A stretch of DNA of 64,000 nt from Sphingomonadales bacterium 32-65-25 (GTDB taxonomy: Bacteria; Pseudomonadota; Alphaproteobacteria; Sphingomonadales; Sphingomonadaceae): positions 124,001 to 188,000 of the forward strand of contig NCEU01000005.1 in assembly GCA_002280855.1 (NCBI GenBank), read 5' to 3'. Shown in pieces: positions 52,032-62,246 of the stretch. Both the position numbers and the translations under genes were made by a program. Position 1 is the stretch's first letter, and the number at the start of each line of letters is the position of its first letter. The notes under the pieces are model-generated. The model was not told where the DNA came from. It saw nothing but the letters and a program-made list of their open reading frames with translations, and made no database searches.

Positions 52032-52685
52032 TCAGGCCGAAACGGTCTGGCGGCGGCGGCGCGCAGAGGCGCCGACAAGGCCAAAGCCGGCGATCAGCAT
52101 CGCCCAGCTCGCCGGCTCAGGCACGACGCCCGAGGTGCCGACCGTCAGGCCCGACCAGTTTTCCGTACGGTTGGTCAGCAGCGTCAGGCTGGTGAAATTG
52201 CCGGTGAACTGGATCACGCCATGGGCTTCGCCCGCGCTGATCGTGTTGCCGTTGATGGTGAAAACACCATTGCCCCAAAAGCCTTGGCCCTGATCGACCA
52301 GCGTGAACGGCGCGCCGAAGGTCCAGTTGGTCTGGATGTTGGGCTGACCCAGGCTGATGATGGCGATGTAGGGATTGCGGACCGCCTTGCCGAAGGTGAA
52401 GGTGTGCAGCACCTGGTTTCCCGACGGCGCAATGAAATCATTGTTGCTGGGCAGGTTGGACAGCGCGTCATACGCCGCCCACGCATTGCCGCCGGTGCGC
52501 CAATAATCGGTGCCACCCGAAATCTGAGCTGTATCGAACGGGCCAGACAGGGTGATCGTGGTTCCGGCGATCGTGCCGCTGGCGAGGCTGCTGTTGATGC
52601 TGGTCCAATCGGTCCACTGAATGGCGGCACTGGCCGATGTCGACATCATCGCGGCCACGGCCACGGCAAAAATCCCGCTGCGCAT
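52032..52685 (-). CDS. PEP-CTERM sorting-domain protein (secreted)
   Basis: A 217-residue exported protein. A signal peptide covers about 1-20 (GIFAVAVAAMMSTSASA). The mature part is beta-rich and aromatic (SLGQPNIQTNWTFGAPFTLV, GQGFWGNGVFTINGNTISA). The C-terminus is a PEP-CTERM signal: VPEPASWAML, helix IAGFGLVGASA, and RRRRQTVSA. ATG 52685 follows a GGAGGGGG ribosome binding site. It is flanked by an inverted pair of REP-like repeats, and no sigma54 box is seen upstream. Confidence 0.88.
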   Translation of the reverse strand: MRSGIFAVAVAAMMSTSASAAIQWTDWTSINSSLASGTIAGTTITLSGPFDTAQISGGTDYWRTGGNAWAAYDALSNLPSNNDFIAPSGNQVLHTFTFGKAVRNPYIAIISLGQPNIQTNWTFGAPFTLVDQGQGFWGNGVFTINGNTISAGEAHGVIQFTGNFTSLTLLTNRTENWSGLTVGTSGVVPEPASWAMLIAGFGLVGASARRRRQTVSA

Positions 52686-52900
52686 CACAAATCCCCCTCC
52701 CAAGCCACCATTTGGCAACCACAGGCGATTCGCCCGCCCGATGGCGGGAATTTAACGTTTTATTAGTGTTTCATGCAAGATTGAATTGGGCGCAGCGCCG
52801 CGTGCTCACTGCGGAGACACTGGTGCCCACAGCGTGATGAATGCTGGCCAGCACCAGCATGACGACGGCGATTTGGGAAAGGAGCGGCCCAGAATCCAAC

Positions 52901-52935
52901 GGGTGCAGGGGCCTCGCCCCTGCCCGCCAGAGGTC
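52901..52935. repeat. REP-like palindromic repeat, inverted copy downstream of the amidohydrolase
   Basis: GGGTGCAGGGGCCTCGCCCC begins the copy, which continues TGCCCGCCAGAGGTC. It is nearly the reverse complement of 51893-51930 and together they bracket the PEP-CTERM gene. It lies 6 nt after the amidohydrolase stop on the minus strand and could also help terminate that gene. The rest of the 52686-52900 gap has an AT-rich promoter-like stretch and no gene. Confidence 0.7.
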
Positions 52936-52940
52936 TCCCC

Positions 52941-54584
52941 TTACTTCCGCTTGAACACCTGTTTCCCGGCCAACCAGGTGGCTGTCACCTTGATCTTCCA
53001 CAGATCGCCTTCCGGCGCCGCGAACGGATCGCGTTCCAGGGTGATGAAATCGGCATATTTGCCGGGTTCCAGCGTGCCGACCTTGGTTTCATTGTGGCCA
53101 GAGCGGGCGGCCCAGGTGGTGAAGCCGGCGAAGGCATCGGCCAGGCTCACCTTTTCCCACGGGCGCCAGCCGCCGGCGGGCAGGCCGTCGCGCGATTGAC
53201 GCGTCACAGCGGCGTGCAGGCCAAACATCGGATCGGGCGGCTCCACCGGGAAATCGCTGCCGAAGGCCAGTTCTGCGCCGGATTTCTTGATCTGCTGCCA
53301 CGCATAGGCGCCGCCCAGCCGGCCTTCACCCAGCCGTGCTTCGGCCATGCCCTTGTCCGACGTGGCGTGGGTGGGCTGCATGGAAGCGATCACCTTCAGT
53401 TCGGCAAAGCGGCCGAGATCGGCCATGTCGAGAATCTGGGCATGTTCGTTGCGGTGGCGCAGCTTCACCCGTTCGGCCAGCGGCACGGCGGCAAAGCCAT
53501 CCATGGTGGAGCGGTTGGCCTGATCGCCAATGGCGTGGACATTGACCTGGAAGCCATCGCGCGAGGCTTGCGTGATATAGGTCTTCAGCTTGTCGGCCGG
53601 GGTGATGTCCAGCCCGCGGGTGTTCGGCATGTCGGCATAAGGCGCAATCAGATACGCACCGCGGCTGCCGAGCGCGCCATCGGAGACCAGCTTCATCGAC
53701 TGCATGGCGACAAGATCGCCCTCGCTCCACGGGATCGGGCCGTTCGGCGCGATCGCCTTGCGATTGTCCGGCCCGCCCGCCATCGCATAGATGCGCGCCG
53801 TCAGCTTGCCGGCCTTGGCGAAACGCACGTAGCGATCCCAGGTCGGCTTATCCATACCGGCATCATGCGCGCCGGTCAGGCCGACTTCGGCCATGGTTTC
53901 CAGGCTCTTTTCCAGCACCAGGTCCAGCCGCTTTTCATCATCATTGGGGATGACGCGGGTGATCAGCGCCATCGCCTTGTCCACGAACACGCCGGTGGGG
54001 TTGCCGGCAGCATCGCGGATGATCTCGCCGCCATCCGGCGCCTTGGAATCGCGGGTGATGCCGGCGGCTTTCAGGGCGGCCGTGTTGGCCCAGCCGGCGT
54101 GGCCATCAACGCGCGTGAACCAGGCCGGGCGGTCACCGGTGACTTCATCCAGTTCGGCGGCGGTGGGGAAGCGGTTGATCAATTTGCCATCGGCGAACCA
54201 GCGTTCCTGGTTCCAGCCGCGGCCCATGATCCAGCCGGTGGCGGGGATGCCCGCCTTGATGCGGCCCAAGGCTTCGGGGATGGAAGCGCTGTCGCGCAGA
54301 TCGACCACCAGTTTCAGCTCGCCCAACCGCATCACATGGCCATGGGCATCGATCAGGCCCGGCCACAGCGTGGCGCCGGCCATGTCTACCTTTGCGCCGG
54401 CGGGCAGCGTGGCGCCGGCCTTCAGCGTGGCCTTCACCTTGCCAGCATCGTCCACCACCAGCGTCGCAAAGCGCTGCAATTCGCCCTTGCTGTCGAGCGT
54501 GTAGCCATTGGCATTGGTGTAGAGCGTGTCGGCAAACCCCGGCGTGGCGGTGGCGAGCAGTGCGGCAAGGATCAGTTTCTTCAT
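52941..54584 (-). CDS. Secreted amidohydrolase family 3 protein (YtcJ-like)
   Basis: A 547-residue metal-dependent amidohydrolase with a signal peptide (MKKLILAALLATATPGFA). The metal-binding HxH is in LWPGLIDAHGHVMRLGEL, further ligands include the FQVNVHAIGDQANRS histidine, RHRNEHAQILDMADL and the aspartate of ELAFGSDFPVEPPDPMFGL. The PGKYADFITLERDPF tail is family-typical. ATG 54584 precedes the signal peptide; the frame opens at a TTG at 54608. Substrate unknown. The GNAT gene ends 20 nt upstream. Confidence 0.88.
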   Translation of the reverse strand: MKKLILAALLATATPGFADTLYTNANGYTLDSKGELQRFATLVVDDAGKVKATLKAGATLPAGAKVDMAGATLWPGLIDAHGHVMRLGELKLVVDLRDSASIPEALGRIKAGIPATGWIMGRGWNQERWFADGKLINRFPTAAELDEVTGDRPAWFTRVDGHAGWANTAALKAAGITRDSKAPDGGEIIRDAAGNPTGVFVDKAMALITRVIPNDDEKRLDLVLEKSLETMAEVGLTGAHDAGMDKPTWDRYVRFAKAGKLTARIYAMAGGPDNRKAIAPNGPIPWSEGDLVAMQSMKLVSDGALGSRGAYLIAPYADMPNTRGLDITPADKLKTYITQASRDGFQVNVHAIGDQANRSTMDGFAAVPLAERVKLRHRNEHAQILDMADLGRFAELKVIASMQPTHATSDKGMAEARLGEGRLGGAYAWQQIKKSGAELAFGSDFPVEPPDPMFGLHAAVTRQSRDGLPAGGWRPWEKVSLADAFAGFTTWAARSGHNETKVGTLEPGKYADFITLERDPFAAPEGDLWKIKVTATWLAGKQVFKRK

Positions 54585-54604
54585 TTCAGGTTTCGTCCCT
54601 GTTT

Positions 54605-55132
54605 TCAAAGGTTTTTGGTCATGAACACCCAGTGCGGGAACATGATTTCCGGTACTTCCACTTCAGGATAGGCCGGGATTGGCGCAAAGCCCAGCCGCTC
54701 ATAAAGGCCAATCGCCGTTGCCAGCGTGGGCGAGGTATCGATGAACATGGTGTGATAGCCAAAACTGCGGCCATCTTCGATCAGCCGCTCCACCAGCCGC
54801 CGGCCCAGCCCTTGCCCCTTGGCAACATCGCGCACATAAACGCGCTTCATCTCGCACACTCCGTCCCGCACGCGGCGCACGCCGCCCATACCGATTGGTT
54901 GGCCGTCCTGTTCCAGAATGTAGAAACAGCTTTCCGGCGGACCGGGGCCGAGCGTTTTCGGCAAGGCCGCAGGCAGATAGGCGCGGATGTCGCCGTCGGG
55001 GAAAATGTCGGCCAATGTGATGCCAAAACGCGCAGCAACGCCGGAGAACACGAAGTGCAGATATTCGGCGTTGAGATCGATCAGCAGCGCTTCGTCATCC
55101 GGCATGCGCGCGGAGCGCCAGGTGATGGTCAC
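54605..55132 (-). CDS. GNAT-family N-acetyltransferase
   Basis: A 175-residue acetyltransferase starting with GTG. The acetyl-CoA P-loop is RDVAKGQGLGRRLVERLIED, preceded by GGVRRVRDGVCEMKRVYV, with the C-terminal ATAIGLYERLGFAPIPAY motif. Its start overlaps the stop of the dehydrogenase gene (GTGA), so the two are coupled. Substrate unknown. Confidence 0.87.
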   Translation of the reverse strand: MTITWRSARMPDDEALLIDLNAEYLHFVFSGVAARFGITLADIFPDGDIRAYLPAALPKTLGPGPPESCFYILEQDGQPIGMGGVRRVRDGVCEMKRVYVRDVAKGQGLGRRLVERLIEDGRSFGYHTMFIDTSPTLATAIGLYERLGFAPIPAYPEVEVPEIMFPHWVFMTKNL

Positions 55133-55998
55133 CGCGCCAACCGCCGGATCAGGCTGGACGTGTCCTGCCGCGCGCCGCCCATGGCCTGCACATCGGCATA
55201 GAATTGATCGACCAGCGCGCCCATCGGCAGCGGCACGCCCAGCCGGCGGGCTTCGTCCAGCGCGAGGCCGAGATCCTTGCGCATCCAGTCCACCGCGAAA
55301 CCAAAATCGAACTGGCCGCGCGTCATCGTCTTGGCGCGGTTGTCCATCTGCCAGCTTTGGGCGGCGCCCTTGGAAATCACGTCCACCACCGCGTCCATGT
55401 CCAGGCCGGCCTTCAGGCCCAGCGCCAGGCCTTCGGACAGGCCCTGCAAAATGCCGGCAATGCAGAGCTGGTTGACCATCTTGGTAAGCTGCCCGCTGCC
55501 GGCAGGGCCCATGTGGCCGATGCGCTGGGCATAGGCGTTCATCACCGGCTCGGCGGCGGCAAAGGCGGCGTCGGAACCGCCCACCATGATCGTGAGCTTG
55601 CCATTTTCGGCCCCGGCCTGGCCGCCGGAGACGGGCGCATCCACCACGTGCAGGCCGCGCGTTTCGCCTTCAGTGGCGAGCCGGCGGGCAATCGCGGCGG
55701 ACACCGTGGTGTGATCGATGAACAGCGCGCCGGGCGCCATGGCGGCGAACGCGCCATCGGGGCCCAGCGTCACCGCTTCCAGATCGGCATCGGCGCCCAC
55801 ACAGGCGATCACCACATCGGCGCCTTGCGCTGCCGCGGCCGGCGTTGGCTCGGTACGGCCACCATGGGCGGCCACCCAGGCGGCGGCCTTTTCGGCCGTG
55901 CGATTGTAAACGATGAGGTTATGCCCGGCAGCCGCCAGATGGCGCGCCATCGGCCCGCCCATCACGCCAAGTCCCAGATATGCGATATTCTTGCCCAT
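55129..55998 (-). CDS. Beta-hydroxyacid dehydrogenase (3-hydroxyisobutyrate dehydrogenase family)
   Basis: A 289-residue NAD(P)-dependent dehydrogenase. The Rossmann motif is IAYLGLGVMGGPMARHLAA, the substrate-binding motif DAPVSGGQAGAENGKLTIM, and the catalytic lysine lies in GSGQLTKMVNQLCIAGILQG. It oxidises or reduces a beta-hydroxyacid such as 3-hydroxyisobutyrate or tartronate semialdehyde; the exact substrate is not determined. A link to the HIBCH-like hydrolase 42 kb away in valine breakdown is possible. Confidence 0.88.
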   Translation of the reverse strand: MGKNIAYLGLGVMGGPMARHLAAAGHNLIVYNRTAEKAAAWVAAHGGRTEPTPAAAAQGADVVIACVGADADLEAVTLGPDGAFAAMAPGALFIDHTTVSAAIARRLATEGETRGLHVVDAPVSGGQAGAENGKLTIMVGGSDAAFAAAEPVMNAYAQRIGHMGPAGSGQLTKMVNQLCIAGILQGLSEGLALGLKAGLDMDAVVDVISKGAAQSWQMDNRAKTMTRGQFDFGFAVDWMRKDLGLALDEARRLGVPLPMGALVDQFYADVQAMGGARQDTSSLIRRLAR

Positions 55999-56044
55999 GC
56001 GCCGGCCTTAACGCCCGCGCCGCGCCTAAGCAATCAGAGCAGGA

Positions 56045-56428
56045 TCAATTGGGCAGGAACAACGACACCACGTCGCGGGCCAGCCGCGCCGGGCGCATGG
56101 TGGCAACATCGATGCAGCACCAGGTGCTTTTCACTTCGGCGATCACCTGCTCGCCGCGCTTGAACATGGTGGTGAAAAACGCCCGCGCGCCCTGCACATT
56201 TTCGGCGACCACGCTGGCCACCACATTGTCTTCCAGGAACGCCGGCGCGCGGTAACTGATATTGTGATTGAGCGCGACCCACAGATGATTGGCAACCGCT
56301 TCGGGCGGCGCGGTGTTCTGCCAATAGGCCACCACCGCATCCTGCACCCAGCGCAGATAAACGGCGTTATTGACATGGCCCATGTGGTCAATGTCTGCCG
56401 CTGCGACTGCAACATCGTGCCGATACAT
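56045..56428 (-). CDS. Acyl-CoA thioesterase (4-hydroxybenzoyl-CoA thioesterase / YbgC type)
   Basis: A 127-residue hotdog-fold thioesterase. The catalytic-aspartate motif is VAAADIDHMGHVNNAVYLRW, followed by VALNHNISYRAPAFLEDNVV and GEQVIAEVKSTWCCID. The ATG 56428 is chosen because it sits just before the fold; the frame is open for 87 more codons upstream with no homologous content and would overlap the ilvA start. Its promoter region is shared with the divergent ilvA gene. Confidence 0.83.
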   Translation of the reverse strand: MYRHDVAVAAADIDHMGHVNNAVYLRWVQDAVVAYWQNTAPPEAVANHLWVALNHNISYRAPAFLEDNVVASVVAENVQGARAFFTTMFKRGEQVIAEVKSTWCCIDVATMRPARLARDVVSLFLPN

Positions 56429-56559
56429 CACGCGATTCCCATCTTTACCAATATTTCCACCATGCTCACCCGCCCGCTCACCGGTCAAGTCGGCAACCGG
56501 CGCATTCCCAATACGGACAATGGGTAGCGCGGCTGCAACTGCGGCGTTATGGAACAGGG

Positions 56560-57804
56560 ATGAACGCCACTGCTCCTGTTTCGCCGGCTCCACTGCCGAT
56601 CGCCCTTGCCGATGTGGAGGCTGCTGCGTTGGCCATTGCCGGCAAGGTGATCCGCACGCCGTGCCTGAAATCGGAAACGTTGAGCGCAATGACCGGCGCG
56701 CAGGTATGGCTGAAGTTTGAAAACCTGCAGTTCACCGCCGCCTACAAGGAACGCGGCGCGCTCAATCGCTTGCTGACGCTGACCGCGGAAGAACGCGCCC
56801 GTGGCGTGATCGCGGCGTCGGCCGGCAACCATGCGCAGGGCCTGGCCTATCACGCCCGCCGGCTGGGCATCCCGGCCACCATCGTGATGCCGCGCTTCAC
56901 GCCGATCGTGAAGGTGCAGCAGACCGAAAGCCACGATGCCAATGTCGTGCTGTTCGGCGAGAAATATGATGATGCCAGCGCCCACGCGCTGGAACTGGCC
57001 GAAAAGAAGGGGCTGGTTTACGTCCACCCGTTCGATGATGCCAAGGTGATGGCAGGCCAGGGCACCGTGGGCCTGGAAATGCTGGAAGACGTGCCGGAAC
57101 TCGATACGCTGGTGGTGCCCATCGGCGGCGGCGGGCTCATTTCGGGCATCGCCACGGTGGCCAAGGCGCAGAACCGCGAGATCAGCGTGATCGGCGTGCA
57201 GGCGGAGCTGTACCCCTCCATGTATGCCGCGATGAAGGGCCAGAGCGCCACCTGCGATGGCGACACGCTGGCCGAAGGCATCGCCGTCAAGAACCCCGGC
57301 AAGCTCACGCAGGAAGTCGTGCGCGCGCTGGTCGATGATATCGTGCTGGTCGGTGAACGCGATCTGGAACGCGCCGTATCCCTGCTGCTCGGCATTGAAA
57401 AGACCGTGGTGGAAGGCGCTGGCGCTGCCGGCCTGGCGGCCTTGCTGGCCCACCCGCGCCGCTTCAAGGGCGCCAAGGTTGGCCTGGTGCTGTGCGGCGG
57501 CAATATCGATACGCGCCTGCTCGCCAACGTGCTGCTGCGCGATCTGGCGCGCTCCGGGCGGCTCGCCCGCCTGCGCATCCGGCTGAAGGATCGGCCCGGT
57601 CAATTGTTCGAAGTCGCCCGCATCTTTGATCAGCAGCAGGTCAACATCCTGGAAGTCTATCACCAGCGCGTGTTCACCAACCTGCCGGCCAAAGGCCTGA
57701 TAACCGATATCGAATGCGAAACCCGCGATCGCGATCACCTCGATCGGCTGGTGGAAGCCCTGCGCGCCGCCGGTTACGAAACCCGCATGGTCGAAGCGGA
57801 CTGA
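56560..57804 (+). CDS. ilvA: Threonine ammonia-lyase
   Basis: PLP enzyme converting threonine to 2-oxobutanoate and ammonia, first step to isoleucine. The PLP lysine K63 is in FTAAYKERGALNRL; the Gly-rich phosphate loop is VVPIGGGGLISGIATV. A C-terminal ACT-like regulatory domain (RLRIRLKDRPGQLFEVARIF to the end) is present, as in allosteric or catabolic forms. 414 residues. The residue before K63 is Tyr rather than the common Phe. Confidence 0.93.
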   Translation: MNATAPVSPAPLPIALADVEAAALAIAGKVIRTPCLKSETLSAMTGAQVWLKFENLQFTAAYKERGALNRLLTLTAEERARGVIAASAGNHAQGLAYHARRLGIPATIVMPRFTPIVKVQQTESHDANVVLFGEKYDDASAHALELAEKKGLVYVHPFDDAKVMAGQGTVGLEMLEDVPELDTLVVPIGGGGLISGIATVAKAQNREISVIGVQAELYPSMYAAMKGQSATCDGDTLAEGIAVKNPGKLTQEVVRALVDDIVLVGERDLERAVSLLLGIEKTVVEGAGAAGLAALLAHPRRFKGAKVGLVLCGGNIDTRLLANVLLRDLARSGRLARLRIRLKDRPGQLFEVARIFDQQQVNILEVYHQRVFTNLPAKGLITDIECETRDRDHLDRLVEALRAAGYETRMVEAD

Positions 57805-57892
57805 ATTAACGCCTGACGGACTGGCCAGCCGCGTAAAGTCACGTTAACGTCGCCGTTATCGGGGGAGCAGTGGCAGGCGAGGGTCTTCACGG

Positions 57893-58627
57893 GTGACGGA
57901 TCAGTCTTATCGATTTCCGCGTTTCTTCGTGACGGCCCCTTCGGCCTGTCCCTATCTGCCGGGGCGGACCGAACGCAAAGTGTTTGCCGAACTGAAGGGC
58001 GATGACGCGCCGGCCATGGCCGAAGCCCTGGGCCGCATCGGTTTCCGCCGCAGCCAGAATGTCGTCTACCGGCCCAGCTGCGATGGCTGCAACGCCTGCA
58101 TCTCCGTGCGCGTGCCCGCCAGCCGCTTCAAACCGGGCCGCAGCCAGAAGAAACTGCTCGCCCAGCACGCCGATCTGGACGTGCACGCCTGCGAACCCTG
58201 GGCCACCGAAGAGCAATGGAGCCTGCTGCGCCGCTACCTCGGCGCCCGCCACCCCGATGGCGGCATGGCCGCCATGGACGCCCATGATTTCTCCGACATG
58301 GTGGAACAATCGCCCGTGGATACCGTGATGGTGGAATATCGCGAGCGCACCACCGATGGCCGCCTCGGTCGCCTCATCGGCTGCTGCCTCACCGACAAGC
58401 AAACCGACGGCCTCTCCATGATCTACAGCTTCTACGATCCCGATTTGGAATCGCGGCCCGGCATGGGCAATTTCATCATCATGGACCACATCACCCGCGC
58501 CGCCCGCGCCGGCCTGGCGTTCGTGTATCTGGGCTACTGGATCGAAGGCTGTTCGCGCATGGCCTACAAGACGAAATTCCGCCCGGTCGAAGCGCTGATC
58601 GGCGGCCAGTGGCGGGAAGTGGACTGA
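57893..58627 (+). CDS. bpt: Aspartate/glutamate leucyltransferase (Bpt; arginyltransferase family)
   Basis: Transfers leucine from tRNA to N-terminal Asp or Glu, marking proteins for ClpS/ClpAP. The 244-residue product starts with GTG and carries the Cys-rich motif [20 protein letters not shown] and the C-terminal [19 protein letters not shown] with the RPVEAL segment. Length and motifs match the Bpt group. Confidence 0.9.
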   Translation: MTDQSYRFPRFFVTAPSACPYLPGRTERKVFAELKGDDAPAMAEALGRIGFRRSQNVVYRPSCDGCNACISVRVPASRFKPGRSQKKLLAQHADLDVHACEPWATEEQWSLLRRYLGARHPDGGMAAMDAHDFSDMVEQSPVDTVMVEYRERTTDGRLGRLIGCCLTDKQTDGLSMIYSFYDPDLESRPGMGNFIIMDHITRAARAGLAFVYLGYWIEGCSRMAYKTKFRPVEALIGGQWREVD

Positions 58628-58673
58628 CGCGCCGCTTATCCGCCCAGCGCCACCGCCATTTTTGACATTCACG

Positions 58674-58698
58674 GGAACAAGACCCTGCAGCGCGCGTT
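58674..58698 (+). promoter_or_regulatory. EcfG (general stress response) promoter of katE
   Basis: GGAAC (58674-58678), a 16-nt spacer, and CGTT (58695-58698) match the alphaproteobacterial EcfG sigma-factor consensus GGAAC-N16/17-CGTT. Transcription would start near 58705, about 28 nt before the katE ATG. This places the catalase in the general stress regulon; a catalase is a typical member. Confidence 0.75.
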
Positions 58699-58732
58699 GT
58701 CATCACAGCGCCCCTGCAGAAAGCCTGTTGCC

Positions 58733-60817
<2,085 letters not shown>

Positions 60818-60825
60818 AGGCGGCT

Positions 60826-61770
60826 TCAACCGGGCGGAATCAGCCGGTCCAGCATCCCCGTCGCCAGCGCCGCCTTCACATGATCAATGAAGGCGCGCAG
60901 TTTGGGCAGCACCTGGGCGTGGCCGGGGTAGTGGAGGAAGAGGCCGGGGCTGGAGGGGGAGAGCGGGCCGAGCACCACTTCCAGGGCGCCGCTTTTCAAC
61001 TCGTCGATCACCAGGGGTTCGCTCACTTGCGCGAGGCCGAGTCCGCGGCGGGCAAGGGCAACCACTGAGGTGTTTTCGTTGACGATCACCCGGCCCTTGA
61101 TGGCGACTTCCACCATGCGGTTGCCGTCGATCAGGCGCCACGGCATCACCGATCCGTTGGAGATGCGCTGGCGGATGCAGTTGTGGGTTTTCAGATCGGC
61201 GGCGCTTTTGGGCCGGCCATGCTGGTTCAGATAATTGGGGGTGGCCACCACCACGAAGCGGAAGGGCGGGGAGAGGCGGACGCTGATCATGTCGGCTTCC
61301 AGCAGTTCGCCCACCCTGATTCCGGCATCGTGGCCGCTGGCGGCGAGATCGATCAGGGCGTCTTCGCCGGTCACTTCCACGTCCACGTCGGGATATTGGT
61401 CGCAGAAATCGGCAATGATGGGTTCGATCAGGATCGGCACCACGGAGCGCGGCATATTGAGCCGGAGCAGCCCAGCCGGGCGCCCGCCGTAGGTGCGTGC
61501 GCCTTCCCAGGCGTTCACCAGGCTGGCGAAGGCGGGGGCGGCTTGGGCGTGGAACAGCGCGCCGGCTTCGGTGAGGCCCACCGAGCGCGTTGTGCGGATG
61601 AACAGCGGCACGCCGATGCGATCTTCCAGCTGGCGCACCGTCTGACTGATGGCCGATGGCGACACGCCCAGATCCTCGGCGGCTTCGCGGAAGGAGCGTC
61701 GCTCCGCCACGCGCAGGAAGGCTTCGAGGCCATCAAGGAGATTGCGCGGGATTGTGTAGCTGTTCTTCAT
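60826..61770 (-). CDS. LysR-family transcriptional regulator
   Basis: A 314-residue LysR regulator. The N-terminal HTH reads RRSFREAAEDLGVSPSAISQ then TVRQLEDRIGVPLFIRTTRS; the effector domain follows. Residue pattern (NCIRQRISNGSVMPWRL) places it in the subgroup that recognises small aromatics or stress signals, but the inducer is unknown. It is convergent with katE and divergent from the small periplasmic protein, its most likely target. ATG 61770 is chosen over a 76-codon upstream extension. Confidence 0.9.
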   Translation of the reverse strand: MKNSYTIPRNLLDGLEAFLRVAERRSFREAAEDLGVSPSAISQTVRQLEDRIGVPLFIRTTRSVGLTEAGALFHAQAAPAFASLVNAWEGARTYGGRPAGLLRLNMPRSVVPILIEPIIADFCDQYPDVDVEVTGEDALIDLAASGHDAGIRVGELLEADMISVRLSPPFRFVVVATPNYLNQHGRPKSAADLKTHNCIRQRISNGSVMPWRLIDGNRMVEVAIKGRVIVNENTSVVALARRGLGLAQVSEPLVIDELKSGALEVVLGPLSPSSPGLFLHYPGHAQVLPKLRAFIDHVKAALATGMLDRLIPPG

Positions 61771-61795
61771 GGGGCGACAATCATTGCGTGGATTA

Positions 61796-61826
61796 ACTTG
61801 GGTCTGAGTGTGACTTAAAACCCAGT
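61796..61826. promoter_or_regulatory. Candidate LysR operator in the lysR/periplasmic-protein divergent gap
   Basis: ACTTGGGT (61796-61803) and ACCCAGT (61820-61826) form an interrupted inverted repeat with a 16-nt AT-richer centre, placed midway between the two divergent start codons. LysR regulators commonly bind such interrupted palindromes. Binding is inferred. Confidence 0.45.
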
Positions 61827-61869
61827 CATCGGCAAGCCACCCACCGCCGAACGCTGAAAGGAAAGACCC

Positions 61870-62169
61870 ATGACCATCACCCGCTTCTTCACCGACCGCC
61901 TGACCATCGCCGCCCTGGCGCTGACCGCCATCCTGCCCTTCGCAGCGCTGACCCCGGTGCACGCCGGCACCGCCCAGTGCGCCGTGCAGGCCGAGCAACT
62001 GCGCAGCGAAGCCGCCAGCGCCAATCCGCAGGATGCCGCCAAGGCGCTGCGTTCAGTGAAGATCGCCGAGAAGATCTGCGCGGAAGGCAACAGCCACGAA
62101 GCCGCGAAGAAGTTCGCCCAGGCCCGCACACAGCTCGCCAGCACCGTGCAGTTCGCCGAGCGGCGTTGA
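61870..62169 (+). CDS. Small exported protein of unknown function
   Basis: A 99-residue protein with a signal peptide to about residue 32 (LTIAALALTAILPFAALTPV then HAG). The mature ~67 residues have two cysteines (AQCAVQAEQLRSEAASANPQ and EKICAEGNSHEAAKKFAQAR) that could form a disulfide, and are alanine-rich and helical. I recognise no family. It is divergent from a LysR gene and ends in a strong terminator, so it is a real transcription unit. Confidence 0.8.
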   Translation: MTITRFFTDRLTIAALALTAILPFAALTPVHAGTAQCAVQAEQLRSEAASANPQDAAKALRSVKIAEKICAEGNSHEAAKKFAQARTQLASTVQFAERR

Positions 62170-62206
62170 AACCCGCCTGCCGGCGCCCTCCCGCCGGCTG
62201 GTCATG

Positions 62207-62243
62207 CGGCGGCCACCCAGACCCGGGGTGGCCGCCGTTTTTT
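62207..62243 (+). terminator. Rho-independent terminator of the small exported protein gene
   Basis: A perfect 12-bp stem CGGCGGCCACCC (62207-62218) / GGGTGGCCGCCG (62226-62237) with a 7-nt loop, followed by six T. It lies 37 nt after the stop and 4 nt before the convergent pgi stop. Confidence 0.93.
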
Positions 62244-62246
62244 CGT

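Noticed and set aside
52686..52800. A sigma-54 promoter for the second PEP-CTERM gene
   Set aside because: TTGC occurs twice on the minus strand, but neither has GG at the required distance.
47652..52935. A CRISPR array or insertion sequence, suggested by the repeats
   Set aside because: The repeats are inverted, few, unevenly spaced and flank ordinary genes. There are no direct repeat-spacer units, no cas genes, no transposase and no target-site duplications that I can see.
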